Positions 22,121 to 37,270 of a stretch of 64,000 nucleotides of DNA are shown here, in pieces; position 1 is the stretch's first letter; each line of letters starts with the position of its first letter. The notes beneath the pieces were generated by a model. The model did not search any database and had not been told where the DNA came from. It saw only the letters and a program-made list of their open reading frames with translations. Source of the DNA: Mayamaea pseudoterrestris (Eukaryota; Bacillariophyta; Bacillariophyceae; Sellaphorales; Sellaphoraceae). The position numbers and the translations under genes are program-made. The stretch covers positions 310,001 through 374,000 of the forward strand of contig BROI01000007.1 of NCBI GenBank assembly GCA_027923505.1, written 5' to 3'.

Positions 22121-24912
22121 CAAGATGTCATCGACCTAACAAAACCCCCATGCCCCGGCCACCCAAAAACCCAATGAGTCAGGCAAAACATTCCAGGGTG
22201 TGCCATGGACAGGAGCCAAAGGTGCAAAAGGGAATGCCTAGGCCTACAGCATGGAATGGTCTGCAAGATGTGGGTGGGCCAACACCACAAATTATGGAAC
22301 CAGCCACTACAATGCCCCATGCCCCGGCCACACCAACAACCCAATGAGTCAGGCAAAAACATGTCCAGGGTGTGCCACAGACATGAGGGATGGGCTGACG
22401 TGGTGCAAAACGGACTGCCTGGAGGCCTACACCATCTGCAAAATGGGTGTGGGCCAACACCCCAAATTATGGAATCATAACACAATGCCCCATCCCCCGA
22501 TCACCCAACAACCCAACGAGTCATGCAAAACGTGTCCAGGGTGTGCCATTGACATGAGGATGGTCCGATGATACAAAACGGACTGCCTGGAGGCCTACAG
22601 CATGGAATGGTCCACAAGATGGGTGTGGCCAACACCCCAAATTATGGAATCATACCACTACAATGTCCCATGCCCTGGCCACCCAACAACCCAATGAGTC
22701 AGGCAAAAACATGTCCAGGGTGTGCCATTGACATGAGGATGGGCTGACATGGTGCAAAACGGACTGCCTGAGGCCTACACCATCGCAAAATGGGTGTGGC
22801 CAAAAAAACACCCCAAATTATGGAATCCTACCACACAATGCCCCTCGCCCCTGATCACCCAACAAACCCAATGAGTCATGCAAAACATGTCCAGGGTGTG
22901 CCATTGACAAGAGCATGGTCTGACACTGAACAAAACGGACTGCCTGGAGGCCTACAGATGGAATGGCCCACAAGATGGGTGCGGCCAACACCCCAAATTA
23001 TGGAATCATACCACACAATGGGACCCCATGCCCTGGCCACCCAACAACCCAACAGTCAGACAAAAACATGTCCAGGGTGTGCCATTGAGCAGAATGGGCT
23101 GAAATGGTGCAAAAGGACCGCCTGGAGGCCTACACCACTGAAAAGGGTGGCCAACACCCCAAATTATTGGAACACCACTACAATGCCCCGTCCCCGGATC
23201 ACCCAACAACCCAATGAGTCATGCAAAACAAGTCCAGGGTGTGCCATGACATGAGGATGGTCTGACATGATACAAACGAACTGCCTGGAGGCCTACAGAC
23301 AGGAATGGCTACAAGATGGGTGTGTGGCCAACACCCCAAATTATGGAATCATACTCACACAATGCCCCATGCCCTGGCCACCCAACAACCAAGTCAGGCA
23401 AAACAAGCCAGGGTGTGCCATGACAGGAGGATGGCTGAAATGGTGCAAAACAGACTGCCTGAGGCCTACACCATCTGCAAATGGGTGGGCCAACACCCCA
23501 AATTACGGAATCATACCACTACAATGCCCCGTGCCCTGATCACCCAACAACCCAATGAGTCATGCAAAAACATGTCCAGGGTGTGCCATGACACGAGGGA
23601 GATGGTCTGACATAGTACAAAAGGGACTGCCTGGAGGCCACAGCATGGAATGGTCTACAAGATGGGTGTGGCCAACACCCCCAAATTATGGAATCATACC
23701 ACTACAATGCCCCCATGCCTCTGGCCACCCAACAACCCAATGACTCAGGACAAAACATGTCCAGGGTGTGCCATGACATGAGGATAGGGATGCAAAACGG
23801 AAACGACGGGAGGCCACGCCAAAATGGGTGGCCAACACCCCAAATTATGGAATCATACCACTACAAATGCCCTCTCCCGATCACCCAACACCAATGAGTC
23901 ATGCAAAACATGTCCAGGGTGCCATTGGACATGAGCAGGAAGGGCTGACATGGTACAAAACGGACTGCCTGGAGGCCTACAGCATGGAATGGTCTACAAG
24001 AGGTGCGGGCCAACACCCCAAATTATGGAATCATACCACTACAATGCCCCATGCCCTGGCCACCCAACAACCCCAAGAGTCAGGCAAACACATGCCAGGG
24101 GTGTGCCAGAGGATGGGCCAAATGGGCAAAACGGACTGCCTGGAGGCTCACCATCTGCATGGGTGTGCAACACCCAAATTATGGAATCCTACCACACAAT
24201 GCCCCCATCCCCCGCTCACCCAACAACCCAATGAGTCGTGCAAAACATGTCCAGGGTGTGCCATCGACATGAGGATGGTCTGACAGTACAAAACGGACTG
24301 CTACAGCATGGAATGGTCTACAAGATGGGTGTGGCCACCGCAAATTATGGAATCATACCACTACAATGGCCCATGCCCTGGCCACCCAACAACCCAATGC
24401 ATCAGCAAACATGTCCAGGGTGTGCCATTGACATGAGGATGGGCTGATGGTGCAAAACGGACTGGGATTGGAGGCCTAAACCATCTGCAAAATGGGTGTG
24501 GCCAACACCCCAAATTATAATCATACCACACAATGCCCCGTCCCTGGCCACAACAACCCAATAAGTCAGGCAAAACATGTCCAGCGTGTGCCATTGCAAG
24601 GAGGATGGGCTAATGGTGCCAAACGGACGCCTGAGACCAACAAAATGGGTGTGGCTAACACCCCAAATTATGGAATCATACTACATAATACCCGCTCCTG
24701 ATCACCCAACAACTCCAATGAGTCAGGCAAAAACATGTCCAGGGTGTGCCATTGACATAAGGGGATGGGCTAAATGGTGCAAACGGACTGCCCGCTCATC
24801 TGCAAATGGGTGTGGCACCCCAAATTATGGAATTATACCACCAATGCCCTGTCCCTGCACCCAAACCCAATGAGTCAGCAACACATGTCCAGGGTGTGCC
24901 ATGACATGAGGA
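22121..24912 (+). repeat. Satellite of ~176 bp, about 16 copies in A/B dimers (~350 bp)
   Basis: CAAATTATGG recurs at 22463, 22638, 22814, 22994 and so on, giving about 175 bp per unit. Two unit types alternate. Type A carries ACAGCATGGAATGGTCTACA and is followed by GGCCACCCAACAACCC with GAGTCAGGC. Type B carries ACACCATCTGCAAAATGG and is followed by GATCACCCAACAACCC with GAGTCATGC. The alternation holds across most of the array and breaks down after about 24.6 kb. Many single-base indels are present. Open frames here are accidental. Confidence 0.88.
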
Positions 24913-27900
24913 TGGGCTGGTGTCTCAGGCATGGCAATGTATTTGGTGACACCCTACACCCAGCCCGCAGATGACGTGATATTCAAACGCCCCTACAGGA
25001 AGCCCTGTAGGTGCCCAAAATACACCCGAATGGTGCCACCATTATTATTGTGGCTGCGCTACAAGTTGGTTTGCTTGACTGGTGTCTCAGGGGACGGTAA
25101 TGATATTGGTGACAACTTGTCACCAGTCTCAGCCTGCAGATGCCGTGACATTAAACGCACCTACAGCAAGCCATGTATACACCCAAATGGCACCAGAATG
25201 GTGCCAACATCATTATTCAAGCTGCGCTACAAGATGGTTGGCTTGGCTGGTGTCTCAGGAGACGGCAATGATATTGGTGACAACTTGTCACCAGTCTCAG
25301 CCTGCAGATGCCGTGACATTCAAACGCCCCTACAGCAGGCATTTAATACTCCCAATGACATCAGAATGGTGCCAACATCACTTGGCTTCGCGGATGGTAT
25401 GCCTGGCTAGTGGCTCAGGGCAGTACGATATTGGTGACAACTTGTCACCAGTCTCAGCCCGCAGATGCCGTGACATTCAAACGCCTCTACAGCAAGCCCT
25501 GTAGGTGCCCAAAATACACCAGAATGGTGCCAACATCATTATCCAGGCTGCGCTACAAGATGGTATGCCTGGCTAGTGTCTCAGGAGACAGCAATGATAT
25601 TGGTGACAACTTGTCACCAGCTTCAGTTCAAGAGATCGTGATTATCCAAACGCCCTACAGCAGGCATCTTATACACCCAAATGGCACCAGAATGGTGCCA
25701 ACATCATTATTCACAGGCTGCGCTACAAGATAGTGCCTGCCAGTGTCTCAGGGGATCTAATGATATTGGTGACAACTTCATCACCAGTGTCAGCCTGCAG
25801 ATGTCGCGTGACATTCAAATGCCCCTACAGCAGGCCATGTATACACCCAAATGACACCAGAATGGTGCCAACATCATTATTCAGGCCGCGCAACAAGATG
25901 GTATGCCTGGCTAGTGTCTCAGGGGACGGCAATGATATTGGTGACAACTTGTCACCAGTCCTACTCCGCAGATGCCGTGACATTCAAACGCCCCTACAGC
26001 AGGCCATGTATACACCCAAATGACACCAGAATGGTGCCAACATCATTACTCAGGCTGCACAACAAGATGGTATGCCTGGCTAGTGTCTCAGGGGACGGCA
26101 ATGATATTGGTGACAACTTGTCACCAGTCTCAGTCTGCAGATGCTGTGACATTCAAACGCCCCTACAGCAGGCCATGTATACACCCAAATGACACCAGAA
26201 TGGTGCCAACAAAGATGGTATGCCTGGCTAGTGTCTCAGGGGACGGTAATGATATTGGTGACAACTTGTCACCAGTCTCAGCCTGCAGATGCTGTGACAT
26301 TCGAATCTCTACAGCAGGCCCTGTAGGTGCCCAAAAACACCAGAATATTGCCAACATCATTATTCTGCGCTTACAAGATGGTATTCCTGGCTAGTGTCTC
26401 AGGGGACGGATGATATTGGTGACAACTTGTCACCAGTCTCAGTCTGCAGATGATGCTGTGACATTCAAACGCCCTGGCCACATGTATACACCCAATGACA
26501 CCAGAATGGTGCCAACATATTACTTCAGGCTGAACAACAAGTATGGGTATGCCTGGAGAAGTCTACGAGATATGACAACTTGTCACCAGTCCCAGCCTGC
26601 AGATGCTGTGACATTCAAACACTTACAGCAGGCCATGTATACACCCAAATGACACCAGAATGGTGCCAACATCATTATTCAGGCTGCGCTACAAGATGGT
26701 ATGCCTGGCTAGTGTCTCAGGCAATGGCAATGATATTGGTGACAACTTGTCACCAGTCTCAGCCTGCAGATGCCATGACATTCAAACACCCCTACAGCAG
26801 GCCATGTATACAACCAAATGATACCAGAATTGTGTCAACATCATTATCCAGGCTGCGCTACAAGTTGGTATGCCTGGCTAGTGTATTAGGAGACAGCAAT
26901 GATATTGGTGACAACTTGTCACCAGTCTCAGCCCGCAGATGCCGTGACATTCAAACGCCCCCTACAGCAGGCATCTTATACGACCCAAATGACACCCAGA
27001 ATGGTGCCAAACATCATTATCCAGGCTGCGCTACAAGATGGTATGCCTATTAGTGTCTCAGGGACGGCAATGTATTGGTGACAACTTCTCACCAGTGTCA
27101 GCCTGCAGATGCCGTGACATTCAAATGCCTCTACAGCAGGCCATGTATACACCCAAATGACACCAGAATGGTGCCAACATCATTATTCAGGCTGCGCAAC
27201 AAGATGGTATGCCTGGCTAGTGTCTCAGGGGACGGCAATGATATTGGTGACAACTTGTCACCAGTCTCAGCCTGCAGATGCCGTGACATTCAAACGCCCC
27301 GGCATTCAAACGCCCCTACAGCAGGCCATGTGTATACCCAAATGTCACCAAAAAATTGCCAACATCATTATTCAAGCTGCGCTACAAGATGGTATGCCTG
27401 GCTAGTGTCTCAGGGGACAGCATTGAGATAAGTGACAACTTGTCACCAGTCTCAGCCCGCAGATGCCGTGTGTGACAAACGCCCCTACAAGCCTGTAGGT
27501 GCAAAACACCAGAATGGTGCTTACATCATTATTCAGGCTGCGCTACAAGATGGTATACCTGGCTAGTGTCTCAGGGGATGGCAATGATATTGGTGACAAC
27601 TTGTCACCAGTCTCAGCCTGCAGATGCCATGACATTCCAATGCCCCTACAGCAGGCCATGTATACACCCAAATGACACCAGAATTGTGCCAACATCATTA
27701 TTCAGGCTGCCCTACAAGATGGTAAGCCTGGCTAGTGTCTCAGGGGACAGCAATGATACTGGTGACAACTTGTCAACAGTCTCAGCCCGCAGATGCCGTG
27801 ACATTCAAACGCCCCTACAGCAAGCCCTGTAGGTGCCCAAAATACACCAGAATGGTGCCAACATCATTATTCAGGCTGCGCTACAAGATGGTATGCCTGG

Positions 27901-30900
27901 CTAGTGTCTCAGGGAGTAATGAACAACTTGTCACCAGTCTCAGCCTGCAGATGCCGTGATATCTAAATGCCCCTATGAAAGAGGCCATGTATAAAGAACC
28001 CAAATGGCACCAGAATGGTGCCAACATCATTATTCAAGCTGCGCTACAAGATGGTATGCTGGCTAGTGTCTCAGATGGTAATGATATTGGTGACAACTCT
28101 GTCACCAGTCTCAGCCTGCAGATGCCATAACATTCAAACGCCCCTACAGCAGGCCATGTATACACTCCAATGACACCAGAATGGTGCCAACATCATTTTC
28201 AGGCTGCGCAACAAGATGGCATGCCCGGCTAGTGTCTCAGGACGGCACGATATTGGTGACAACTTGTCACCAGCGTCTCAGCCTGCGATGCGGTGACATT
28301 CAAACGCCCCTTACAGCAGGCCAAGGATACACCCAAATGGCACCAGAATGGTGCCAACATCATTATTCAGGCTGCGCAACAAGATGGTATGCCTGGCTAG
28401 TGTCTCAGGGGACGGCAATGATATTGGTGACAACATGTCACCAGTCTCAGCCTGCAGATGCAGTGACATTCATACGCCCCTACAGCAGGCCCTGTAGGTG
28501 CCCAAAGTACACCAGAAAATTGTCAACATCATTATTCAGGCTGCGCTACAAGATGGTATGCCTGGCTAGTGTCTCAGGGGACATGCAGTTTCATTGTATT
28601 GCCTGGCTAGTGTCTCAGGGACAGTAATGATATTGGTGACAACTTGTCACCAGTCTCACCTGCAGAGAACATTCAAATACCCTACAGCAAGCCATGCATA
28701 CCCAAATGACACCCAGAATGAATTAACATCATAATGGGCTGCTACAAGATGGTATGCCTGGTTGTATATCAAGAGTTGAAGTGATATTGGTGTAGCATCA
28801 CCAGTCTGTATGCCAGATGCCGTGACATTCAAACATTGACAGTACCCAAATGACACCAGAATGGTGCCAACATCATTATTCAGGCTGCGCAACAGGATGA
28901 GTAAACCTGGCTAGTGTCTCAGGGGATGGCAATGATATTAGTGACAACTTGTCACCAGTCTAACGCATCATGACAGCCATTAACACCCAAATGTCGCAGA
29001 ATATTGCCAATATCATTGTTCCTGCTTTTAACAAGATGGTATGCCTGGCTAGTGTCTCAGGGGAACAATGTTTAGTGACAACTTGTCACCATCTCTACAA
29101 TCCGTGACACACCAGCCATGTATACACCCAAATGACACCGATCTGCCAACATCTTCTTCTATGCCAAAATGGTATGCCTGGCTAGTGTCTCAGGACAGCA
29201 ATGATATTGGTGACAAACTTATCACCAGTCTCGGCCTGCAGATGCCGTGACATTCAAGCCCTCAGGCCATGTGGTGCCACAAAATACACCAGATGGTGCC
29301 TAACATCATTATTCAGCTGCACTTGTATGCTGGCTTAAAACTTCTCAGGGGATGGCTGAAAAATTCCCTACCATCTCAATGACATTCTACCCCTACAGCA
29401 GCCATGTATACACCAAGACAATGTCCATATTTACACAATGGTATGCCTGGCTAGTGTCTCAGGACGACAATGATGTGGTGACACTTCAGTCTCCAGCCTG
29501 CAGATCCTGACACAACCCTACACAACCATGTATACACAAATAACTACATGGTACCAACTCATTATTCAGCTGCGCTACAAATGTTTCCTGGCGGCTGTGT
29601 CTCAGGGGACACAAATTTGACAACTTGTGTGGCCTACGCGTGACATTCAAACCCCTACAGCAGCCAATGTAACACCAAAATACACCAATTTTCAACATCA
29701 TTATTCTTGCTACAATGATATCCTAGTGTCTCGAGAGGAGACGGCAATGATATTGGTGACAACTTCACCAGTCTCACTGCAGATCGTGACATGACCCGAC
29801 AGCCATGTATACACCAAATGACACAGAATGTCCATGATCTCGAATGCGCAACAATGGTATACCCGGCTGGGTGTCTCAGGGGGCCGGCAATGATATTGGT
29901 GACAACTTTGCCCCTGGTGACCTTTCAAACGCCCAATTGTGGGTACACCAAAATACACCAGAATGGTCCACCTGCATCTTCAGACTGCACAAATGAGTAT
30001 GCCTGGAAACTGTGTCTTTCGGGGATGGCAATGATATTGTGACAGCAATTGATCTGACCACGCAGATCCGTGACATTCCCTTCACAGCAACCCTGTAGGT
30101 GCCCAAAATCACCAGATTGCCAACATCATTATTCAGCTGCGTACGATGATATGCCTGGCTAGTGTCTCAGGCGGCAGTAATATTGGTGACAACTTGTCAC
30201 CAGTCTCCAGCCCGCAGATCCATGACATTCAAGCCCCCGCCCACCGGTACCCAAAATACACCAGAATGGTGCCAACATCATTATTCAGGCTGCGCTACAA
30301 GATGGTAAGCCTGGCTGGTGTCTCGTGTGTGGTGACAACTTGTCATCAGTCTCCAGCCCGCAGATAGACATTCAAATGCCCCTACAGCGGGCCATGTATA
30401 CACCCAAATGACACCAGAATGGTGCCAACATCTTATGCAGTTGCGCTACAAGATGGTCATGCCTGGCTAGTGTCTCAGGGGCCCAGCAATAATATTGGTG
30501 ACAACTTGTCACCAGTCTCACCCGCAGATGCCGTGACGACATTCCGCCCCTACAGCAGGCCATGTATACACTAAATGACACCAGAATGGTGCCAACATCA
30601 TCATTCAAGCTGCCCTACAAGAGGTATGCCTGGCAGCTAGTGTCTCGAGGGAACGGCAATGATATTGGTGACAACTTGTCACCAGTCTCACCTGCAGATC
30701 CGTGACATTCAAACGCCGTAAGCCCTGTGTCTACGCAGAATCGTTGCCAACATCATTATTCAGGCTGCGCTACAATGGTATGCTGGCTGGTGTCTCGGGG
30801 ACAGTAATGATATTGGTGACAACTTGTCTGTCTCAGCCTGCAGATCCCGTGACATTCAAATGCTCCTACAGCAGGCCATGTATACACCCAAATGAAGCGC

Positions 30901-33900
30901 AGAATGGTACCAACATCATTATTCGAGCTGCGCTACAAGATGTTATGCCTGGCCCTAGTGTCTCAGGTGCGATATGGTGACAACTTGTCAACAGTCTCAC
31001 CATGCCGTGACATTCAACGCCCCCTACAGCAGGCCATGTATACACCCAAATGACACCAGAATGGTGCCAACATCATTATTCAGGCTGCGCAACAAGATGG
31101 TAAACCTGGCTAGTGTCTCAGGGGATGGCAATGATATTGGTGACAACATCTGATCCCCTCTTGATCGCGATATTCAAATGTTTCTGGCAGGCAGTGCTTA
31201 ACACCCAAATGTTCCCAGAATATTGCCAATATCATTATTCAAGCTGCCTACAAGATAGCGCACCCTGGCTAGTGCCAGGGGAGTCAATGATATTGGTGGA
31301 CCAAACTTGTCACCAGTCTCAGCTGAGATAAATGACATTCAAACGACAGCAGGCCAGGTGGAGACACCCAAATGACACCAGAATGGTGCCAACGATCATT
31401 ATACAAATTGGGCTACAAGATGGTGGCGCCTAGCTATTATCTCAGGGGACAGCAATGATATCGGTGACAACTTGTCACCAGTCTCAGCTCCGGATGCCGT
31501 GACATCCAACGCCCCGACAGGCCACAGAGTGCAAATGACACCAGAATGGTGCCAACATCATTATTCAGGCTGCGCTACAAGATACTATGCCTGGCTAGTG
31601 TCTCAGGGGATGGCAGATATTGGTGACAACTTGTTGGTCAGGCTCCGCAGCCTGCAGATGCCGCGGACATTCAAACGCCCCCCCCAGCAGGCCAGCGTAT
31701 ACACTCCAAATGACACCAGAATGGTGCCAACATCATTATTGAAATTGCGCTACAAGATGGTATGCCTGGGCTAGTGTCTCAGGGGACGGTAATGATATTG
31801 GTGACAACTTGTCACCAGTCTTCAGCCTGCAGATGCCGCGGACATTCAAACGCCCTACAGCAGGCCATGTATACACCAAATGACACCAGAATGGTGCCAA
31901 CATCATTATTCAGGCTGCGTAACAAGATGGTATGCCTGATAAGTGTCTCAGGGATGGCAATGATATTGGTACGAACTTGGTCACTCAGTCTCAGCCTGGG
32001 TAGATGCTATGACATTCAAACGCTCCCAAAGCAGGCCCTAGGAAGCTCAAATACACTAGAAATGGTGCCAACATCTATTCAGGCCAGCCACAAGATGGTA
32101 TATCTGGCTAGTGTCTCAGGGGACAGCAATGATATTGGTGACAACTTGTCACCAGTCTCAGCCTGCAGATGCCGTGTGTGATACTGAAACGCTTTGCAGC
32201 AGGCCAGGTATATACCCAATGTCACCAGAATATTGCCAATATCATTATCGCTGCCCCACAAGATGGTATATGTCTGGCTATATCTCTTAGGGGGGACAAG
32301 AATGATATTGGTGATAACTTGTCACCAGTTTCAGCCTGCAGATGCCGTGATTCAAACGCCCTACAGCAAGCCCCAGGTGCTCAAAGGTCTCAGAATGGCG
32401 CCAACATCATTATTCAGGCTGCGCACAAGATGGTATATCTGGCAGTGTCTCAGGGGACTGTAATGATATTGGTGACAACTTGTCACTAGTCTCAGCCTGC
32501 AGATGTCGTGGATATTTAAACGCCCCTACAGCAGGCCATGTATGACTAAATGACACCAGAATGGTTAATATCATTAGTCAGGCTGAGCTACAAGATGGTA
32601 TGCCTAGCTATTGTCCTAGATGGTTATTGCGGAGCAACTCGGGTTTGCCAATCTCAGCCCGTAGATGCCATGATATCTAAACGCCTCCACAGCAGGCCAT
32701 GTATACACCCAAAATTGAATGGTGCCAAGACTATTTATTGAAATTGCGCTACAAGAATGCCTGGATATTGTCTCAGATGGCAATGATATTTGCACAACTT
32801 GTCACAAATTATGCAAACTTTTCAAACCGCTTCACTGGGATAGCAGGCCATATACACCTAAATGACACCAGAATGGTGCCCATTAAGGTACAAACTGCGC
32901 CACAAGATGGTATGCTCAGCTATTGTCTCAGGAGATTGGTAACAACTTGTCACCAGTCTCTACTAAGATGCTGTGGATATTCAAACTTAGAACAGGCCAG
33001 ACTCAAATGACACCAGAATGGTGCCAACATCATTATTCAGGCTGCGCAACAAGACATGGTATGCCTGGCTAGTGTCTCAGGGGATGGTTAATGATATTGG
33101 TGACAACTCTCTGTCATCAGTCCTGTTTCGCAGATGCCGTGATATCTGGAAACTTCCGGTGAGCAGGCCGGCAGAGACACTCAAAATGACACTCAGAATG
33201 GTGCCAACAATAATATTGAAATTGCGCCACAAGATGGTATGCCTGGCTAGTGAACTCAATCTAATGATATTGGTGACAACTTGTCACCAGTCCCAGCCTG
33301 CAGACGTCGCGACATTCAAACGCCTCACAGCAGGCACAAGGAGAAGACCTAAATGATTAATCTAGAATGGTGCCACATCATTATTCAAAGGTTAACAAGA
33401 TGAAAGTCAACTAGTGTCTCAGGGACGGTAATGATATTGGTGACAAACTTGGTCACCAGTCCTAGCCTGCAGATTATTCAAACATCATTATTCAGGCCAG
33501 TCCCACAAGATGGTATGGTCTGGCTAGTGGCCTCAGGGGACGGTAATGATATTGCGGGACAACTTGTCATCAGTCCTCTATGCCGTGACATTCAAACGCC
33601 CTCACAGCAGGTCATGCATACACCAAATGACAATTCAGAATGGTTAAAGGATCATTATTCAAATTCATGCTTACAAGATGGTGCATGCCATTATTGTCTC
33701 AGGGGACAGACGACAGCTGGTGACAACTCTGTCAACAGTCCTCAGCCTGCAGATGCCGACATTCAAACGCTCCTCACAGCAGGCCACATGCATGGAAAAC
33801 TAAATAACACCACAGAATGGGAAAGAACATCATTAGTCAGGCTGAGCTACAAGATGGTATGCCTGGTTAGTGTCTTGTGGAGTGGTAGCTGGATATTGGT

Positions 33901-36900
33901 GGATAATGGTCATCTAATCTCAGCCCGGCAGATGCCGTGACATTCAAACGCCCCTACCGTATACAGCAGGCCAAGGGGAGCACAAATGACACCAGAATGG
34001 TGCCATGATCATTATACAAAGCCACAAGATGGTATGCCTAGCTGTTGTCTCAGGGGACAGCAATGATATTGGTAACAACTTGTCACTCAGTCTCAGCTCG
34101 CGGATGTCGTGACATTCAAACGCCTTGCAGGGGCCATAGAGTACCCAAATGACACCAGAATGGTGCCAACATCATTATCCAGGCTGCGCAACAAGATGGT
34201 ATGCCTGGCTAGTGTCTCAGGGGATGGTAGATATTGGACAACTTGTCACCAGTCCCAGCCTGCAGATGCCGATATCCAAACGCCTCGCAGCAAATCGCGT
34301 ATGGCCACCCAAAACCAGAATGGTGCCAACATCATTATGGAAATTGCGCTACAAAATGGTATGCCCTGGCTAGTGTCCTCAGGGGATCGCAGATATTGGT
34401 GACAACTCTTGTCACCAGCGTCCTCAGCCCGCAGATGCCGTGATATCTGAAACGCAGGGTCTTGCCAGCAGGCCATGGAGCACCCAAATGACACCAGAAT
34501 GGTGCCAACATCATCATTTAGCCGCAATAAGATGGTATGTCTATCCTGTGGGACTGGCAATGATATTGGTGACAACTTGTCACCAGTCTCAGCCTGCAGA
34601 TGCCGTGACATCCAAACGCTCTCACAGCAGGCCCTGTAGGTGCCCAAAATACAACTGTGAATGGTGCCAACATCATTATTCCAGCTGCAAACAAGATGGT
34701 ATGCCTGGCTAGTGTCTCTAATGGGGTAAATGATATACGACAATTTATTACACCAATCTCAGCCCGCAGATGCCATGATCTCAAACGCCTACAGCAAGCC
34801 CTGTAGAGGCCTAAAAAACTAGAAATAAGCTAAGACTACTTTTCAGGCTATGCTACAAGATGGCATGCCTGGTTAGTGCCCTAGGGGAGGAGATATTGGC
34901 AACATCAGGTTCCAGCTCTGGTGGCAGATGCCGTGACATTCAAATGCCCCTACAGCAGGCCATGTATACACCCAAATGACACCAGAATGGTGCCAACATC
35001 ATTATTCAAATTGCGCTACAAGATGGTATGCCTGGCTAGTGTCTCAGGGGATGGCAATGATATTGGTGACAACTTGTCACCAGTCTCAGCCTGCAGATGT
35101 CGCGGACATTTAAACGCCCCTGCCAGCAGGCCAGGTATATACCCAAATGTCACTCAGAATGGTGCCAATATCATTATTCAAGCTGCCCGACAAGATGGTA
35201 TGCCTGGCTAGTGTCTCAGGGGACAGTACGATATTATGACAATCTGTCACTCAGTCTCAGCCTGCAGATGCTGTGATATTCAACCGCCCCACAGCAAGCC
35301 CTGTAGGTGCCCAAAATAAACCAGAATGGTGTCAACATCATTATTCAGACTGAGCTACAAGATGGTATGCCATTAGTGTCTCAGGGGAAATGATATTGGT
35401 GACAACTTGTCACCAGTCTCAGCCTGCAGATGCCGTGGACATTCAATGCCCCTACAGCAGGCCATGTATACACCTAAATGACACCAGAATGGTGCCAACA
35501 TCATTATTCAGGCTGCGAAGATGGTATGCCTGGCTAGTGTCTCAGGGATGGAGATATTGGTGACAACTTGTCACCAGTCTCGCCCGCAGGATGCCATGAC
35601 ATTCAAATGCCCCTTACAGCAGGCCCCCAAATGACACCTGCAGAATGGTGCCAACATATTCAGGCTGCGCAACAAGATGGTACTGCCTGGCTAGTGTCTC
35701 AGGGACTAGACGATATTATGACAACTTGTCACTAGTCTCAGCCTGCAGATGCCGCGGACATTCAAACACCCCTACAGCAGGCCATATACACCCAAATGAC
35801 ATCAGAATGGTGCCAACATCATTATTCAGGCTGCGCAACAAGATGGTATGCCTGGCTAGTGTCTCAGGGGACAGCAATGATATTGGTGACAACTTTTCAC
35901 CAGTCTCAGCCAGCAGATGCCGTAAACATTCAAACGCCCTTACAGCAGGCCATGTATACACCCAAATGTCACCAGAATATTGCCAATATCGCTGCCCTAC
36001 AAGATGGTATGCCCTGGCTAGTCTCAGGGACGGTAATGATATTGGTGACAACTTGCTCCCACTGCTGTGCGCTCAGGGGACATTCAAACGCCCTACAGCA
36101 GGCCATGCGGAGATAGTTAATGACACTAGAATGGGTTTAAAGATTTGATTTATCAGCAGCCAAAAAAAGGCCTGTATTGTCTGAGATGGTAACATGTTAA
36201 TACTTGTCACTCAGTCTCTAGCCTGGGTAGATGCTGTGGAGATTCAAACACACCTACAGTAGGCTAATACAACCAAATGATACCAAAATGGTGCCAACAT
36301 CATTATTCAGGCTGACAAGATGGTAGCGCTGGCTAGTCTCAGGGGACGGTAATGATATTGGTGACTTGTCACCAGTCTCCAGCCTGCAGATGCTTGACAT
36401 CCAAACGCCCTTACAGCAGGCCATGATAATTCAAATGACACCAGAATGGTGCCAATATCATGGCCCAGGCTGCGCCACAAGATGGTATGTTCATTAGTGT
36501 CTCAGGGGATTACATGATATTAAGGGGATGAACTGCCAACCTGTCATTGGCTCAGCCTAGATGTGAGCACAAACGCCCTACAGCAGGCCATGTATACAAC
36601 CAAATAACACCAGAATGGTGCCAACATCATTATCCAGGCTGAGCGGTAAGATGGGTATGCCTGGCTAGTGTCTCAGGGGACGGCAATGATTTGGTGGACA
36701 ACCTGTCACCAGTCTCAACCTGCAGATGCCGTACATTCAAACAACCCTACAGCAGGCCATGTATAAAAGACCCAAATGAATTGTATCGGTGCCAACATCA
36801 TTATTCAAATTGCGCTACAAGATGGTATGCCTACAGGCTCTCAGGGGACGGGCATGATATTGGTACAACTTATTAAGAACTGGTCACACCAGCCTCAGCC

Positions 36901-37270
36901 TGCAGATGCCGTGGATATTCAAACACCCCTACAGCAGGCCATGAGTATGAATCAGCCAAACCTTAGAATAAAAGCTAAGACTATTATTCAGGCTGAGCTA
37001 CAAGATGGTATGCCTGGCTAGTGTCTCAGGGGAGGCAATGATATTGGTGACAACCTGTCACCAGTCTCAGCCTGCAGATGCCGTGACATTCAAACGCCCC
37101 CAGCAGGCCATGTACACCAAATGAAACCAGAATGGTGTCACGATCATTATTCAAATTTGCGCTAAGATGGTGGCGTCTGGCTAGTACAGCATTATAAATG
37201 ATGTTATGACAAACTTGGTCACTAGTCCTAGCCTGTAGCACGTGACATTCAAACGCCCTACAGCAGGCCA
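24913..37270 (+). repeat. 169-bp satellite, block B subfamily, about 73 unit lengths, indel-rich
   Basis: The units share the block A framework, including TGGTGACAACTTGTCACCA. They carry their own variants: AATGATATTGGTGACAAC in place of AATGTATTTGGTGACAAC, CTAGTGTCTCAGG in place of CTGGTGTCTCAGG, and GGCCATGTATACACCCAAAT in place of the GCCCTGTAGGTGCCC segment. Some spacings remain 169 bp (25851 to 26020), but most units carry one or more small indels. 28.6-34.9 kb is the most ragged part. No gene is supported in this stretch. Every open frame follows the repeat period. Confidence 0.9.

Noticed and set aside
22121-24912. Open frames with WVWPTPQIMESYHYN-like text that looks protein-like
   Set aside because: The text repeats once per 176-bp unit and shifts frame with indels. 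It is satellite sequence.
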